The notes beneath the pieces are model-generated. The model ran no database searches and was not told where the DNA came from. It was given only the letters and a program-made list of their open reading frames with translations. A stretch of DNA of 64,000 nucleotides from Marichromatium bheemlicum. GTDB taxonomy: Bacteria; Pseudomonadota; Gammaproteobacteria; Chromatiales; Chromatiaceae. The stretch lies in NCBI RefSeq assembly GCF_012276755.1, contig NZ_JAAXKX010000001.1, positions 248,001 through 312,000 on the forward strand, given 5' to 3'. The translations under genes and the position numbers were made by a program. This document shows positions 1-13,396 of this stretch, in pieces; positions within the stretch are counted from its first letter, which is position 1; each line of letters begins with the position of its first letter.

Positions 1-472
1 GCTCCAGCAGCCAGCCATGGATGCCCGCCAGATCGAGCGCGCCGAGCTGGGTGCGCAACACGCAATCGGGCTCGGCGAACGCGGCACGGGTCCGCGCCAG
101 GAGCTGCGACCAGTGATCGAAGGTGAGTGCGCCATGATGGCGCCGCACCGCGATGAACAACGCCAGCCGCTGCCACAACGGCCAGTCGAGCGCACCGCTG
201 TAGTGCCAGGCGAGCAAGGCGCCCAACTCGGCATGATGACTGAGCGCCGAGCGGCGCCCCCGGCCGAGCAGATAGTCCTGGAACCAGGGGGTCGCCTTGC
301 CGATGTCGTGGAACAGGCCAGCGTGATAGGCGAGCGCACGGATCTCGGGGCACGCGCCGGGGGCGATGCTCGCCGCCGCGCGCTCGGCGACCCGCTGCAG
401 ATGCGCGGGCAGCGGGTCGCCCGGGTGGGCCAGGGTCTCAGAGAAAGGCGATGGTCTCGGTGTCGCGGACAT
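1..472 (-). CDS. cas3: CRISPR-associated Cas3, N-terminal HD nuclease part (cut by window edge)
   Basis: Only the first 157 codons are present; the gene continues past base 1. The translation shows an HD-type metal nuclease: His16 in LAHPGD, the HD pair in LFHDIGK (residues 53-59), His79-His80 in LSHHAEL, and His112-His113 in RRHHG. In type I systems Cas3 is recruited by the Cascade complex and degrades target DNA. Whether the helicase domain is fused on the same chain cannot be seen. The chosen ATG lies 35 bases inside the end of cas5, so the two are probably translationally coupled. It is the last visible gene of the minus-strand order cas8b-cas7-cas5-cas3. Confidence 0.85.
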   Translation of the reverse strand, partial: MSATPRPSPFSETLAHPGDPLPAHLQRVAERAAASIAPGACPEIRALAYHAGLFHDIGKATPWFQDYLLGRGRRSALSHHAELGALLAWHYSGALDWPLWQRLALFIAVRRHHGALTFDHWSQLLARTRAAFAEPDCVLRTQLGALDLAGIHGWLLE

Positions 473-1154
473 GCAGCATCCCCTCCGTGGCCTGGACCCG
501 GATCGGTCCACCGTCATCGGCCACCACTACCTCGCGATAGCGGTGCACCACCCGCTCAGGGTCCATCAGCGTCGGCATCCGCACCCGACGATAGAGCCGA
601 CCGTCGTCATAGTGCACCTTGAGCCCATCGCCGATGGGCACCGCGCTCGCCACCCGATACGTCCCCGCCGGCAACGCCCGCGCCTCGCCGGCAGCGACCC
701 AGCGGGTCTCGGCCAGGCAGGCGGCGAGCCCCAGACAGGGGGTGTAGACGCTGTATCCGTCGCGCAGCGACTCGGCCAACCGCGCCGCCTGGTCTGCATC
801 GAGTCCGCCGACATGGATGCGGAAACAGGGATCGCGCAGGAACTCGCAGTTGACCTGAGTATGAGTGTTGGCCCCGGCGCGCGGACGGAAGAAGGCGTCG
901 GTACCGTCCTTGGTCTGCAGCAGGTTGAGCGCCGCGCGCATCACCCGCAGCGGCGCGCGCAGCCCCACTGCCACCCGTACCCGCTCCCAGCCGAGCGCGG
1001 CGTGGTAATCCTCCTTGCCGAGGCCGAGCACGGCGCCGAGCAACCCGAGCACCGCCGGGGGCGGCGGCAACGGATAGCTCACCGGACTCATCGCCGAGTA
1101 GGGCTTCTTGAACAGCGCAGACTCGCCGCTGAGGTCGAAGGCCAGGACCTGCAT
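438..1154 (-). CDS. cas5: Cas5, type I-B Cascade subunit
   Basis: 238 residues. The N-terminus (MQVLAFDLSGESALFKKPYS) and the following SYPLPPPPAVLGLLGAVLGL stretch are characteristic of Cas5: a RAMP-fold beta strand followed by the glycine-rich helix start. In Cascade, Cas5 caps the 5' handle of the crRNA and contacts the large subunit. The gene starts 2 bases after the cas7 stop and overlaps cas3, so it belongs to a tightly packed operon. Placement in the Cas5h (I-B) group rests on the Csh-like neighbours as much as on this sequence. Confidence 0.87.
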   Translation of the reverse strand: MQVLAFDLSGESALFKKPYSAMSPVSYPLPPPPAVLGLLGAVLGLGKEDYHAALGWERVRVAVGLRAPLRVMRAALNLLQTKDGTDAFFRPRAGANTHTQVNCEFLRDPCFRIHVGGLDADQAARLAESLRDGYSVYTPCLGLAACLAETRWVAAGEARALPAGTYRVASAVPIGDGLKVHYDDGRLYRRVRMPTLMDPERVVHRYREVVVADDGGPIRVQATEGMLHVRDTETIAFL

Positions 1155-1156
1155 GG

Positions 1157-2143
1157 CTAGAGCTCCAGCGCCTGGGGCTCCAACCCGGCGGCACGGGCGA
1201 GCGCGATGAAGTCATCGACCTGCTCACCGGCACGACAACGCAGTCGCGCATCGGCCATCACCCGCAGTCCGGTGAGCCTCGACATCGCCGACCAGCCCTG
1301 GAGCAGCTCGCCGACATCGAGGGTGAAGTCGCGGGTCGAGCGCAGCGCGGTGTCCTCGCGGCCCTGGTCGGCGAGCGCGATACGCCGGGGCAGCGCGCCC
1401 AACCGATATCCGGGCTGATACTCGGCAACGACCAGCAACAGCGGATCGTGACCGAGCTTGGAATGGGTGTTGAGGTCTGCGGTGCCGCGCCACAGCGCCG
1501 CGAGCAGGGCATCGAGATCCGTCGCGCTCATCCGCGTGCGGCGCGCGGCCGCCTCATTGACCACGCCATAGGCCGCGATCAACGCATAGGGCAGCAGCCA
1601 GCGCTCGGCAAACGATTTCTGGTTCGACTTGGCATTACCGGCGTAGGCGGCGGTCTGCTGCACCAGGGTCGGACTGACCCGGTGCAGCGAGCGGTTGAAG
1701 GCGGCGAACTGGGTCGCGCCGGTGAGCTGCAACGAGGGTTCGTTCTTGCCCAGCGGCAGGGTGGCGCCGAACAGCCGTGCATCGATACAGCCGCTGAGCA
1801 CCGCCTCCTCCAACGCCTGCCGCCGGGCCTCGCCCTTCTTGTCCCGCGCCACCTCTTTCAGGAACTGCTCGGCGCGATCCTTACCCTCGCAAAGGTGTCC
1901 GTCGGCCTTGAGGGTGTCGCGGATCAGCACCTCGCGCCCGGCGGCGAGACGACGCTCGACATCGGGCTCCTGGGCGAGGAAGTAGTCGCGCACGGTGCGC
2001 TTGATACGCACGTCGCTGACCGTCGCCTCGCCGGTCTCGGGGTCGGTGCGCGGACGGTTCTCGTCGAGCGGGTCGCCATTGGGGTTGCAGTCCCTGGCCT
2101 CGTAGACGAACAGGATCTCGTAGCGATTGGTGATCGGTTGCAT
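1157..2143 (-). CDS. cas7: Cas7 (Csh2-like), Cascade backbone subunit, type I-B
   Basis: 328 residues from the ATG at 2143, which follows an AAGGA ribosome site. The start region reads NRYEILFVYEARD then NPNGDPLDENRPR (residues 20-32), the hallmark of Csh2/Csd2-type Cas7 proteins. TVSDVRIKRTVRDYFL follows, closest to the Csh2 pattern. Cas7 copies polymerise along the crRNA spacer to form the Cascade backbone. An in-frame upstream ATG exists near 2572, but it lies deep inside cas8b and has no family match. Only 34 bases separate this gene from cas8b. Confidence 0.9.
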   Translation of the reverse strand: MQPITNRYEILFVYEARDCNPNGDPLDENRPRTDPETGEATVSDVRIKRTVRDYFLAQEPDVERRLAAGREVLIRDTLKADGHLCEGKDRAEQFLKEVARDKKGEARRQALEEAVLSGCIDARLFGATLPLGKNEPSLQLTGATQFAAFNRSLHRVSPTLVQQTAAYAGNAKSNQKSFAERWLLPYALIAAYGVVNEAAARRTRMSATDLDALLAALWRGTADLNTHSKLGHDPLLLVVAEYQPGYRLGALPRRIALADQGREDTALRSTRDFTLDVGELLQGWSAMSRLTGLRVMADARLRCRAGEQVDDFIALARAAGLEPQALEL

Positions 2144-2177
2144 GGTGTGGTCCTTGCGCGATGCGATGAACGATGGC

Positions 2178-3935
2178 TCAGGCGGCGGACTCGGCCGCCG
2201 CGCGGTCGAGCTGGCCGATGCGATAGGCGAGGCTGTAGCCGAGGGTGAAGGCGAAGGTGGCCTCCTCGTCGCTGATCGACCAAGTGTCGCCACAGTAGAT
2301 CCAGGCGTTGGCGAGATCGGGATCGAGTCCGGTGATGACATAGCCGAGCTTGTCGTACTGGGCGAGCTTGGCATGGCCCTCGCGATAGAGTCGGCGCAAC
2401 TGCTCGCGGGTGAGCACGCGACCGACGAACTTCTTGGCAAAGGGCGCGCCGCCTCGCTCCTGGTGTTGCACCGAGGTGACCTGCGCGACATAGCAGCCGG
2501 TGAGGAAGGCCACCACCAGCTCGGGGCGGTGGAAGAAGTCTTGGTGCTCGCGCACATAGCGCCCATAGGCACTGTCCGGGATGACCTCTGACATGACGGG
2601 GTGCTCCTTCACGGATGGGGGGACGATCAGGCCGGTGCGCCGGGCGAAGCGGTACAGCCCCCAGGCCTGACGGGTGGTGTAGTGCAGCAGTTTCGGATCG
2701 CGGCGACCGATGGCGACCATCCGCGCCACCAGGGCGTGGAGGAAGTGGCGCCGATCGATCGCGCGGGCGGCAAAGAGCGCGGACAGCCAGTCGCGCACCG
2801 TCTCGTCGCTCGGCTTGAGACCGGCGTCGGAGAAGTCGCGGAAGGTATTGGCGGTGATCCGCAGCGGCTTGTCCTCCTTCTTGTCCACCTGGATCAGATC
2901 GGGCGCCGCGGCGATCTCCTTCACCGCGCGGTGCAACGCCCGCAGCCGGCTCGGCAGGAGCTGCTGCACCTCGGCCTGGACCCGCCAGGCGGCGTTCTGC
3001 TTCTTGTAGAACACCAGCGCGAAGGCGAGCTGGTCGCCACGCGCGGCGAAATCGTCGACCAGCTCCAGCTCGTCGGCGACCAGATCCGCGGTGCGGTCGA
3101 GCCGGTAGCGCTCCGGGTGCTGCTCCAGGCGCCAGCCCAGCTCCTCGCGCACCTCGGGGTCGTTGCTGTAGGGGAGGATCAGATAGGTCTGACCGGCCAT
3201 GGAGGCACTCAGCCGACCCTCGACGAGATTGATGGTGTCGGTGATACGCAGCGCGCAGTCGCCGCAGACCGGGAAGTTGCGATGCGCCGCGTCGGCGCGG
3301 AAACCACCGGCGATGCTGCCGGGATTGTTGAGGTTGTAGCAGGCGAGCACCGAATAGTTACCGTAGACGGTCCGCCCCGCGCCGCCGCAGACGGCGCAGC
3401 AGCCCGACTCGCGCACCCCGCCGCCGGCAAAGGCCCGCAGCGCCTGACGCACCAACACCTCGCGCACCGCCGGCCAGCCGTACACCGGCGCCATCGCTGC
3501 ATCGGCCCAGTAGAGATAGCCGCGATGGTCGGCGTCCTCGCCGGCTGCCGCGCGCGCCTCGCGCACGGCAGCGAGGATGGTCTCGGACTCGCGCTCGAAG
3601 GTTGCAAGCGTCGCCGCGAGCCAGTCGCGCCCTTCGACCGAGACCTCCTCGGCCTCGGCGAGCTGGACGACCGCGCGCTTCAACCGCGCCAGGGTCTTGG
3701 TCGGATCTGCATCAGAGAACTTGCAGCACGGGGTGAGGTCGGTCCCGTTCGGCGGCCCCGAGCGATAGACGACCCCCTGGTTGCCGTTGTACGGCTTGCA
3801 CCCGACCCAGCCGCCGGCTGCGTCGAAGCACAGCGCCTGCCCGCGGTCGTAGTTCTCCGGCATGCCCTCGTTGAGCCGTTCCCAGGCGGCGCGCTCGGGC
3901 AGGCAGCGGCTGAATTCGTAAAATCGTTGAAACAT
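2178..3935 (-). CDS. cas8b: Cas8b (Csh1-like), large Cascade subunit with zinc-finger cysteines
   Basis: 585 residues, starting MFQRFYEFSRCLPERAAW. Four zinc-ligand-type cysteines occur as CCAVCGG (about residue 178) and VCGDCALRI (about 223), the Csh1 arrangement; the rest is poorly conserved, as usual for Cas8. The large subunit recognises the PAM and stabilises the R-loop. It is the first gene of the visible operon and is divergent from the UvrA-like gene. No cas6, cas4, cas1 or cas2 appears on its upstream side, so those and the array should lie left of the window or elsewhere. A longer in-frame start at 4043 has no ribosome site. Confidence 0.85.
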   Translation of the reverse strand: MFQRFYEFSRCLPERAAWERLNEGMPENYDRGQALCFDAAGGWVGCKPYNGNQGVVYRSGPPNGTDLTPCCKFSDADPTKTLARLKRAVVQLAEAEEVSVEGRDWLAATLATFERESETILAAVREARAAAGEDADHRGYLYWADAAMAPVYGWPAVREVLVRQALRAFAGGGVRESGCCAVCGGAGRTVYGNYSVLACYNLNNPGSIAGGFRADAAHRNFPVCGDCALRITDTINLVEGRLSASMAGQTYLILPYSNDPEVREELGWRLEQHPERYRLDRTADLVADELELVDDFAARGDQLAFALVFYKKQNAAWRVQAEVQQLLPSRLRALHRAVKEIAAAPDLIQVDKKEDKPLRITANTFRDFSDAGLKPSDETVRDWLSALFAARAIDRRHFLHALVARMVAIGRRDPKLLHYTTRQAWGLYRFARRTGLIVPPSVKEHPVMSEVIPDSAYGRYVREHQDFFHRPELVVAFLTGCYVAQVTSVQHQERGGAPFAKKFVGRVLTREQLRRLYREGHAKLAQYDKLGYVITGLDPDLANAWIYCGDTWSISDEEATFAFTLGYSLAYRIGQLDRAAAESAA

Positions 3936-4041
3936 CCTTGGTCCCTCGTCCCCCCACCGCGGTCTCTGTGACGGCCATCCAACCACGGCGACCCCGTCGA
4001 GGCCAGCGCCACAAGCTTGTCGAGATGCCGTACACATCCCC

Positions 4042-4053
4042 ATGCTATAGCAT
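4042..4053. promoter_or_regulatory. 12-bp perfect palindrome in the cas8b/uvrA divergent intergenic region
   Basis: ATGCTATAGCAT is a perfect inverted repeat at the centre of the 252-base gap between the divergent cas8b and UvrA-like genes, a usual place for an operator or promoter. The gap otherwise shows no gene and no clear -35/-10 pair at standard spacing. The regulatory role is inferred from position only. Confidence 0.3.
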
Positions 4054-4187
4054 CGCGTGACACCATCGGTTGGCCCCGGTCAATCCCGGCGAGGCAGCAC
4101 GCCGAACCGGTCGCACCATCACCCCGACCCGACCCCGGCGCCCCGGCAAACATCCGGGGCGTCGCCGATTCAGGACACCGCAACCCC

Positions 4188-9695
<5,508 letters not shown>

Positions 9696-9726
9696 GCAGC
9701 GCCGCCAATCACATTGAGTGTGCGCG

Positions 9727-9753
9727 GGAACTCCTCGACTGCGATCCGTCAAA
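9727..9753 (+). promoter_or_regulatory. Candidate sigma-E (RpoE)-type promoter
   Basis: GGAACTC (9727-9733) and TCAAA (9749-9753) are separated by 15 bases, close to the extracytoplasmic-stress sigma consensus GGAACTT-N15/16-TCnnA. It lies 70 bases upstream of the start codon of the periplasmic heme protein at 9823, after the UvrA-like gene stop. It is a match by eye; one such match in 64 kb could be chance. Confidence 0.4.
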
Positions 9754-9822
9754 CCCTGCGCAACGCAAAGCTGGCACACTGCCCAGCCCGCAGCTGCCAA
9801 GACATCAAGGAGATACCGCCCG

Positions 9823-10395
9823 ATGAAGACGCTCATCCACTGGTCGCTGGCACCCGCCCTGCTCATCGCCGCCAGCGCACACGCCGAGACCCTGCCCGAT
9901 CCACGGGCCGCCGAGGCCAAGACGATCATCCAGCAGTTTGCCGGCGCCCTGCAGGGCGAACTCCAAGACGCGATCGCCTCCGGCGGCCCGGTACGCGCGA
10001 TCGAGGTCTGCGAGACGCGCGCCCCGGCAATCGCCGACGAACTCAGCACCCGCACCGGTTGGTCGGTCGGGCGCACCAGCCTCGGGGTGCGCAACGCCGC
10101 GCGTAACACCCCGGACGACTGGGAGCGCGAGATCCTCGACCAGTTCGAGGAGCAGCGCGCCGCCGGCGAGCCGGTGGCCGACCTCGCCCATGCCGAGGTG
10201 GTCGAGGACGAGGACGGACGCCGTTTCCGCTTCATGAAGGCGATCCCCACCGCCGAGGTCTGCCTCGCCTGCCACGGCGACCACCTCACCCCCGAGGTGG
10301 CGGCCGCCCTGGACGAGCGTTATCCTGAGGACGATGCACGCGGCTATCGCGCGGGTGACATCCGGGGTGCCTTCACCCTGGCCAAGCCGCTCTGA
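9823..10395 (+). CDS. Periplasmic heme-binding DUF3365 (Tll0287-like) protein
   Basis: 190 residues with an export signal ending AHA-E (about residue 21) and a single c-type heme motif CLACH near residue 146 (EVCLACHGDHL). Conserved DUF3365 features are the AIEVCETRAP segment and the RNAARNTPDDWERE block. Members are periplasmic, redox or gas/light-sensing candidates, sometimes fused to kinases; here the domain stands alone. AAGGAG 10 bases before the ATG fixes the start. A sigma-E-like promoter precedes it. The molecular role is not established for the family. Confidence 0.82.
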   Translation: MKTLIHWSLAPALLIAASAHAETLPDPRAAEAKTIIQQFAGALQGELQDAIASGGPVRAIEVCETRAPAIADELSTRTGWSVGRTSLGVRNAARNTPDDWEREILDQFEEQRAAGEPVADLAHAEVVEDEDGRRFRFMKAIPTAEVCLACHGDHLTPEVAAALDERYPEDDARGYRAGDIRGAFTLAKPL

Positions 10396-10443
10396 ACCCA
10401 CAGCGCCCCGGCCCCGCGCGTCGGGGCGCGCAGGCATGAGCCC

Positions 10444-10992
10444 ATGGCCGACGAACTGTTCGATCTCAGCTATACCGGCGCCATCGCCCCCGGCGCCGAC
10501 CCCGCCCAGGTACGCCAACGGCTCTGTGCCATCTTCAAGCTCGCCGGCCCCGGTTGCGAACGGCTGTTCAGCGGCAAGCGCGTGGTGGTCAAACGTGGCG
10601 TCGATGCCGCGACCGCAGCCCAGTACCGTCAGGTCTTCACCCAGGCCGGCGCGGTGCTGGAGGTGACCTCGAGCGGGCGCCCCGCCCCCGCCCCGCAACC
10701 GCGACGCCCGGCGCCAGACGGCCCGGTGGAGGATCCCGCAGGCTCCCCCGAGACCCTCGCCCGGATCGATGGCGAGGCGTTGGCACTGGCCCCGCAGGAC
10801 GGCTTCCTCGAACCGCCGCGCACGGTTAAGATGCCCGCCATCGACACCAGCCACCTGAGCCTGGTGCAAGGCGCCGACTGGACCCTGGCCGATTGCGAGC
10901 CGCCGCCGACGCCGATCCCGACGCCCGACATCGATCACCTCGCGCTGGTCGAGATCGAGCCCGAAGAACAACGACAGGAACGCAGCGACTGA
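10444..10992 (+). CDS. Hypothetical protein with conserved N-terminal domain and acidic tail
   Basis: 182 residues, no signal peptide or membrane segment. Residues 1 to about 75 (FDLSYTGAIAPGADPAQVRQ, then LFSGKRVVVKRGVDAATA) resemble an uncharacterised small domain found at the N-terminus of many proteobacterial proteins. The rest is proline-rich, low-complexity and acidic, ending EPEEQRQERSD. It ends 7 bases before the next gene, suggesting co-transcription with the FAD oxidoreductase. I cannot assign a function. Confidence 0.65.
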   Translation: MADELFDLSYTGAIAPGADPAQVRQRLCAIFKLAGPGCERLFSGKRVVVKRGVDAATAAQYRQVFTQAGAVLEVTSSGRPAPAPQPRRPAPDGPVEDPAGSPETLARIDGEALALAPQDGFLEPPRTVKMPAIDTSHLSLVQGADWTLADCEPPPTPIPTPDIDHLALVEIEPEEQRQERSD

Positions 10993-10999
10993 CCCCTCC

Positions 11000-12199
11000 A
11001 TGACCATCGACTTCGAGCATCTCGTCATCGGCGCCGGCATCAGCGGACTCGGCGCCGCGCACTTCTCCGCGCGTCGCGGCCACTCCACCCTGGTGCTGGA
11101 GGCGCGCGATCGCATCGGCGGCTGCATCAACAGCCAGACCTTCGAGGACCAGGGCGGTTTCTGGGTCGAGTCGGGCGGACACACCTGCTTCAACAGCTAC
11201 GGCAACCTGCTGACCATCCTTGATGATTTGGGGCTGACCGAGCAGGTCCAGCCCAAGGTCAAGGTCGGCTACTCGCTGTGGCAAGACGGCGAGCGCCGCT
11301 CGATCCGCTCGGCGTTGCACCTCGGCGAGGCGATCCGCTCGCTGCCGCGGATGTTCCGTGAGCCCAAGGCCGGGCGCAGCGTCGCCGACTACTACAGCGC
11401 CGTCCTCGGTCGGCGCAACTACGACGACCTGTTGCGTCACGCCTTCCAGGCGGTGATCTGCCAGCCCGCCGACGACTACCCGGCCGAGGCGCTGTTCCGG
11501 CGCAAACCACGGCGCAAGGAGGTGATCAAGGCCTTCACCTTCGCGCGCGGGCTCTCGACCATCCCCCAGGCAATCGCCGCACAACCGGAGATCGAGGTGC
11601 GCACCGGCCAGGAGGTCGAGCGCATCGAGCGCACCGACGCGGGCTTCCGGGTGCACCTCGCCGGTGGCGAGCGCATCGGCGCCGCCCGGCTCACCCTGGC
11701 GGTGCCGCCACCGGTGGCCGCCGCGCTGATGCCCGAGGGCTTCGAGCAGGCACGCACGGCGATCGACGGCATCGGCATGGCCGAGATCGAGACCCTGGTG
11801 CTGGTGTTCCGCGCCGCCGAGGTCGACATCAAGCCGATGGCCGGGCTGATCGCGATCGAGGACGCCTTCTACTCCTCGGTCTCGCGCGACTTCCTCCCCG
11901 ACCCCGAGCTGCGCGGCTTCGCCTTCCACTGCCGTCCCGGCGCACTCGACGCCGAGGCCCAGATCGCGCGCGCCTGCGCCACCCTCGACCTGCGCCCCGA
12001 TCAGGTGCTCGACCAGGCGCGGGTGCACAACCGTCTGCCGGCGCTGCGCGCTGGTCACGCCGAACGGGTCGCCGCGCTCGACGCCGCGCTCGACGGTACC
12101 CCGCTGGCGGTCACCGGCAACTGGTTCCTCGGTGTCTCGATCGAGGATGCGCTCACCCGCAGCCGCAGCGAACACGACCGCCTGTTCGCAACCCGATGA
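11000..12199 (+). CDS. FAD-dependent amine-oxidase/protoporphyrinogen-oxidase-like protein
   Basis: 399 residues. The N-terminal dinucleotide-binding fold [14 protein letters not shown] is followed by [17 protein letters not shown], the FAD-binding pattern of the amine oxidase/phytoene desaturase/PPOX superfamily. The C-terminus ([19 protein letters not shown]) fits the second FAD-contact region of the group. Substrate cannot be read. A role in porphyrin or carotenoid oxidation would suit a phototroph, but hemC/hemD lie 11 kb away, so context does not decide. It is preceded 7 bases upstream by the hypothetical gene and followed by creA. Confidence 0.75.
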   Translation: MTIDFEHLVIGAGISGLGAAHFSARRGHSTLVLEARDRIGGCINSQTFEDQGGFWVESGGHTCFNSYGNLLTILDDLGLTEQVQPKVKVGYSLWQDGERRSIRSALHLGEAIRSLPRMFREPKAGRSVADYYSAVLGRRNYDDLLRHAFQAVICQPADDYPAEALFRRKPRRKEVIKAFTFARGLSTIPQAIAAQPEIEVRTGQEVERIERTDAGFRVHLAGGERIGAARLTLAVPPPVAAALMPEGFEQARTAIDGIGMAEIETLVLVFRAAEVDIKPMAGLIAIEDAFYSSVSRDFLPDPELRGFAFHCRPGALDAEAQIARACATLDLRPDQVLDQARVHNRLPALRAGHAERVAALDAALDGTPLAVTGNWFLGVSIEDALTRSRSEHDRLFATR

Positions 12200-12231
12200 C
12201 CCACCACCCGTTCGCACGAGGAACCGACCGC

Positions 12232-12708
12232 ATGCGCAAGCTGTTGACCGCCATCGCCCTGCTCGCCCTGAGCGCCCCGCTCGCGGCCGAGGTCATCGGC
12301 AGCGTCTCGACCAAGTTCAAGATCCTCGGCCCCAACGACAAGATCGTCGTCGAGGCCTTCGAGGATGAGGATATCCCCGGCGTCGTCTGCTATATCAGCC
12401 GCGCCAAGACCGGCGGGGTCTCCGGCGCGGTCGGGGTCGCCGAGGACACCTCGGACGCCTCGATCGAGTGCACCCAGGTCGGCCCGATCACGCTGCCCGA
12501 CGCGGTGCGCGACGGCAAGCAAGACGGCGAGGAGGTGTTCAAGAAGCGCACCTCGCTGCTGTTCAAGAGCCTGCAGGTGGTGCGCTTCTACGACGCCCCG
12601 CGCCATGCCCTGGTCTATCTGAGCTACAGCGACAAGATCATCGAGGGCTCACCGAAGAACAGCATCTCGGCCGTCGCCATCCAGCCCTGGCCGCAACAGG
12701 CCGACTGA
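12232..12708 (+). CDS. creA: CreA family protein, exported
   Basis: 158 residues from the ATG at 12232, matching the family length of about 157, preceded by AGGA. The signal peptide is [20 protein letters not shown]. The mature protein begins [20 protein letters not shown], followed by DPKV-region variants and [20 protein letters not shown], typical of CreA. The conserved cysteine pair (VVCYI, IECTQ) could form a disulfide in the periplasm. The biochemical role is unknown; in E. coli creA sits with the creBCD stress regulators, which are absent here. An upstream ATG at 12196 would overlap the FAD gene stop but lacks a ribosome site. Confidence 0.87.
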   Translation: MRKLLTAIALLALSAPLAAEVIGSVSTKFKILGPNDKIVVEAFEDEDIPGVVCYISRAKTGGVSGAVGVAEDTSDASIECTQVGPITLPDAVRDGKQDGEEVFKKRTSLLFKSLQVVRFYDAPRHALVYLSYSDKIIEGSPKNSISAVAIQPWPQQAD

Positions 12709-12715
12709 AACGACC

Positions 12716-13294
12716 ATGGCCAGTCCGCGCAACCACCTGCTCACGCTCCTGCTGCCACTGGCACTCACCGGACCGCTGCCGGCGAGCGCCGACAACGCCT
12801 TCGTCACCGACCCCGAGGCGCCGACGCCCTCGAGCGTGCGCGAGGGCACGCGCTGGCAGGAGCGCGCCACCCCGCCTCCCCCCTGGCCGGAGGAGGCCGA
12901 CCTGATCGAGTTCGAACTCGACCAGCCACATGCCGGGTTCCGCTACTTCATCGACGGTCGCCACCTGCAGGTCGGCAGCGACGACGTGGTGCGCTACACC
13001 CTGGTCGCACAGGCGCCGAGCGGCGCCCGCAACCTCTCCTTCGAGGGGCTGCGCTGCACCCCGCGCGGCACCTACAAGACCTATGCCTATGGTGCCGCCG
13101 GGCGCTTCGTACTGCTCGACGAGCCGCAGTGGCAGCCAATCGGCGACCACGCCCACGAGCGCTTCCGTCAGGAGTTGTGGCGACATCACTTCTGCGTCCC
13201 ACGCGGCTTCACCCCGCGCCCCCGCAAGGACATGCTGCGCTCGCTACAGGGCCACATCGCGCCCCGCCAGAACAGCGGCTTCCTCACCGATTGA
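12716..13294 (+). CDS. CNP1-like family exported protein
   Basis: 192 residues with a signal peptide ending PASA-DNAF. The core (PWPEEADLIEFELDQPH, then FFIDGRHL-like FRYFIDGRHLQVGSDDVVRY and GLRCTPRGTYKTYAYG) matches the CNP1-like family described from Neisseria and beta/gammaproteobacteria. Cellular role is unknown; an envelope location is expected. It starts 7 bases after creA stops, so the two are likely one transcript. Confidence 0.75.
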   Translation: MASPRNHLLTLLLPLALTGPLPASADNAFVTDPEAPTPSSVREGTRWQERATPPPPWPEEADLIEFELDQPHAGFRYFIDGRHLQVGSDDVVRYTLVAQAPSGARNLSFEGLRCTPRGTYKTYAYGAAGRFVLLDEPQWQPIGDHAHERFRQELWRHHFCVPRGFTPRPRKDMLRSLQGHIAPRQNSGFLTD

Positions 13295-13396
13295 GCGCGC
13301 ACGGCGCCGCGTGCGCCGCGCCGTCACCGCGCTGGAAGCGGTGCACGGCAGTCGCCATATCCGACCCTATGTTGCACAGGATTCACAGGTCCCCCG

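Noticed and set aside
2144-2572. Longer cas7 start inside cas8b
   Set aside because: Would overlap cas8b by about 390 bases in another frame; the Cas7 N-terminus MQPITNRYEILF has its own AAGGA site.
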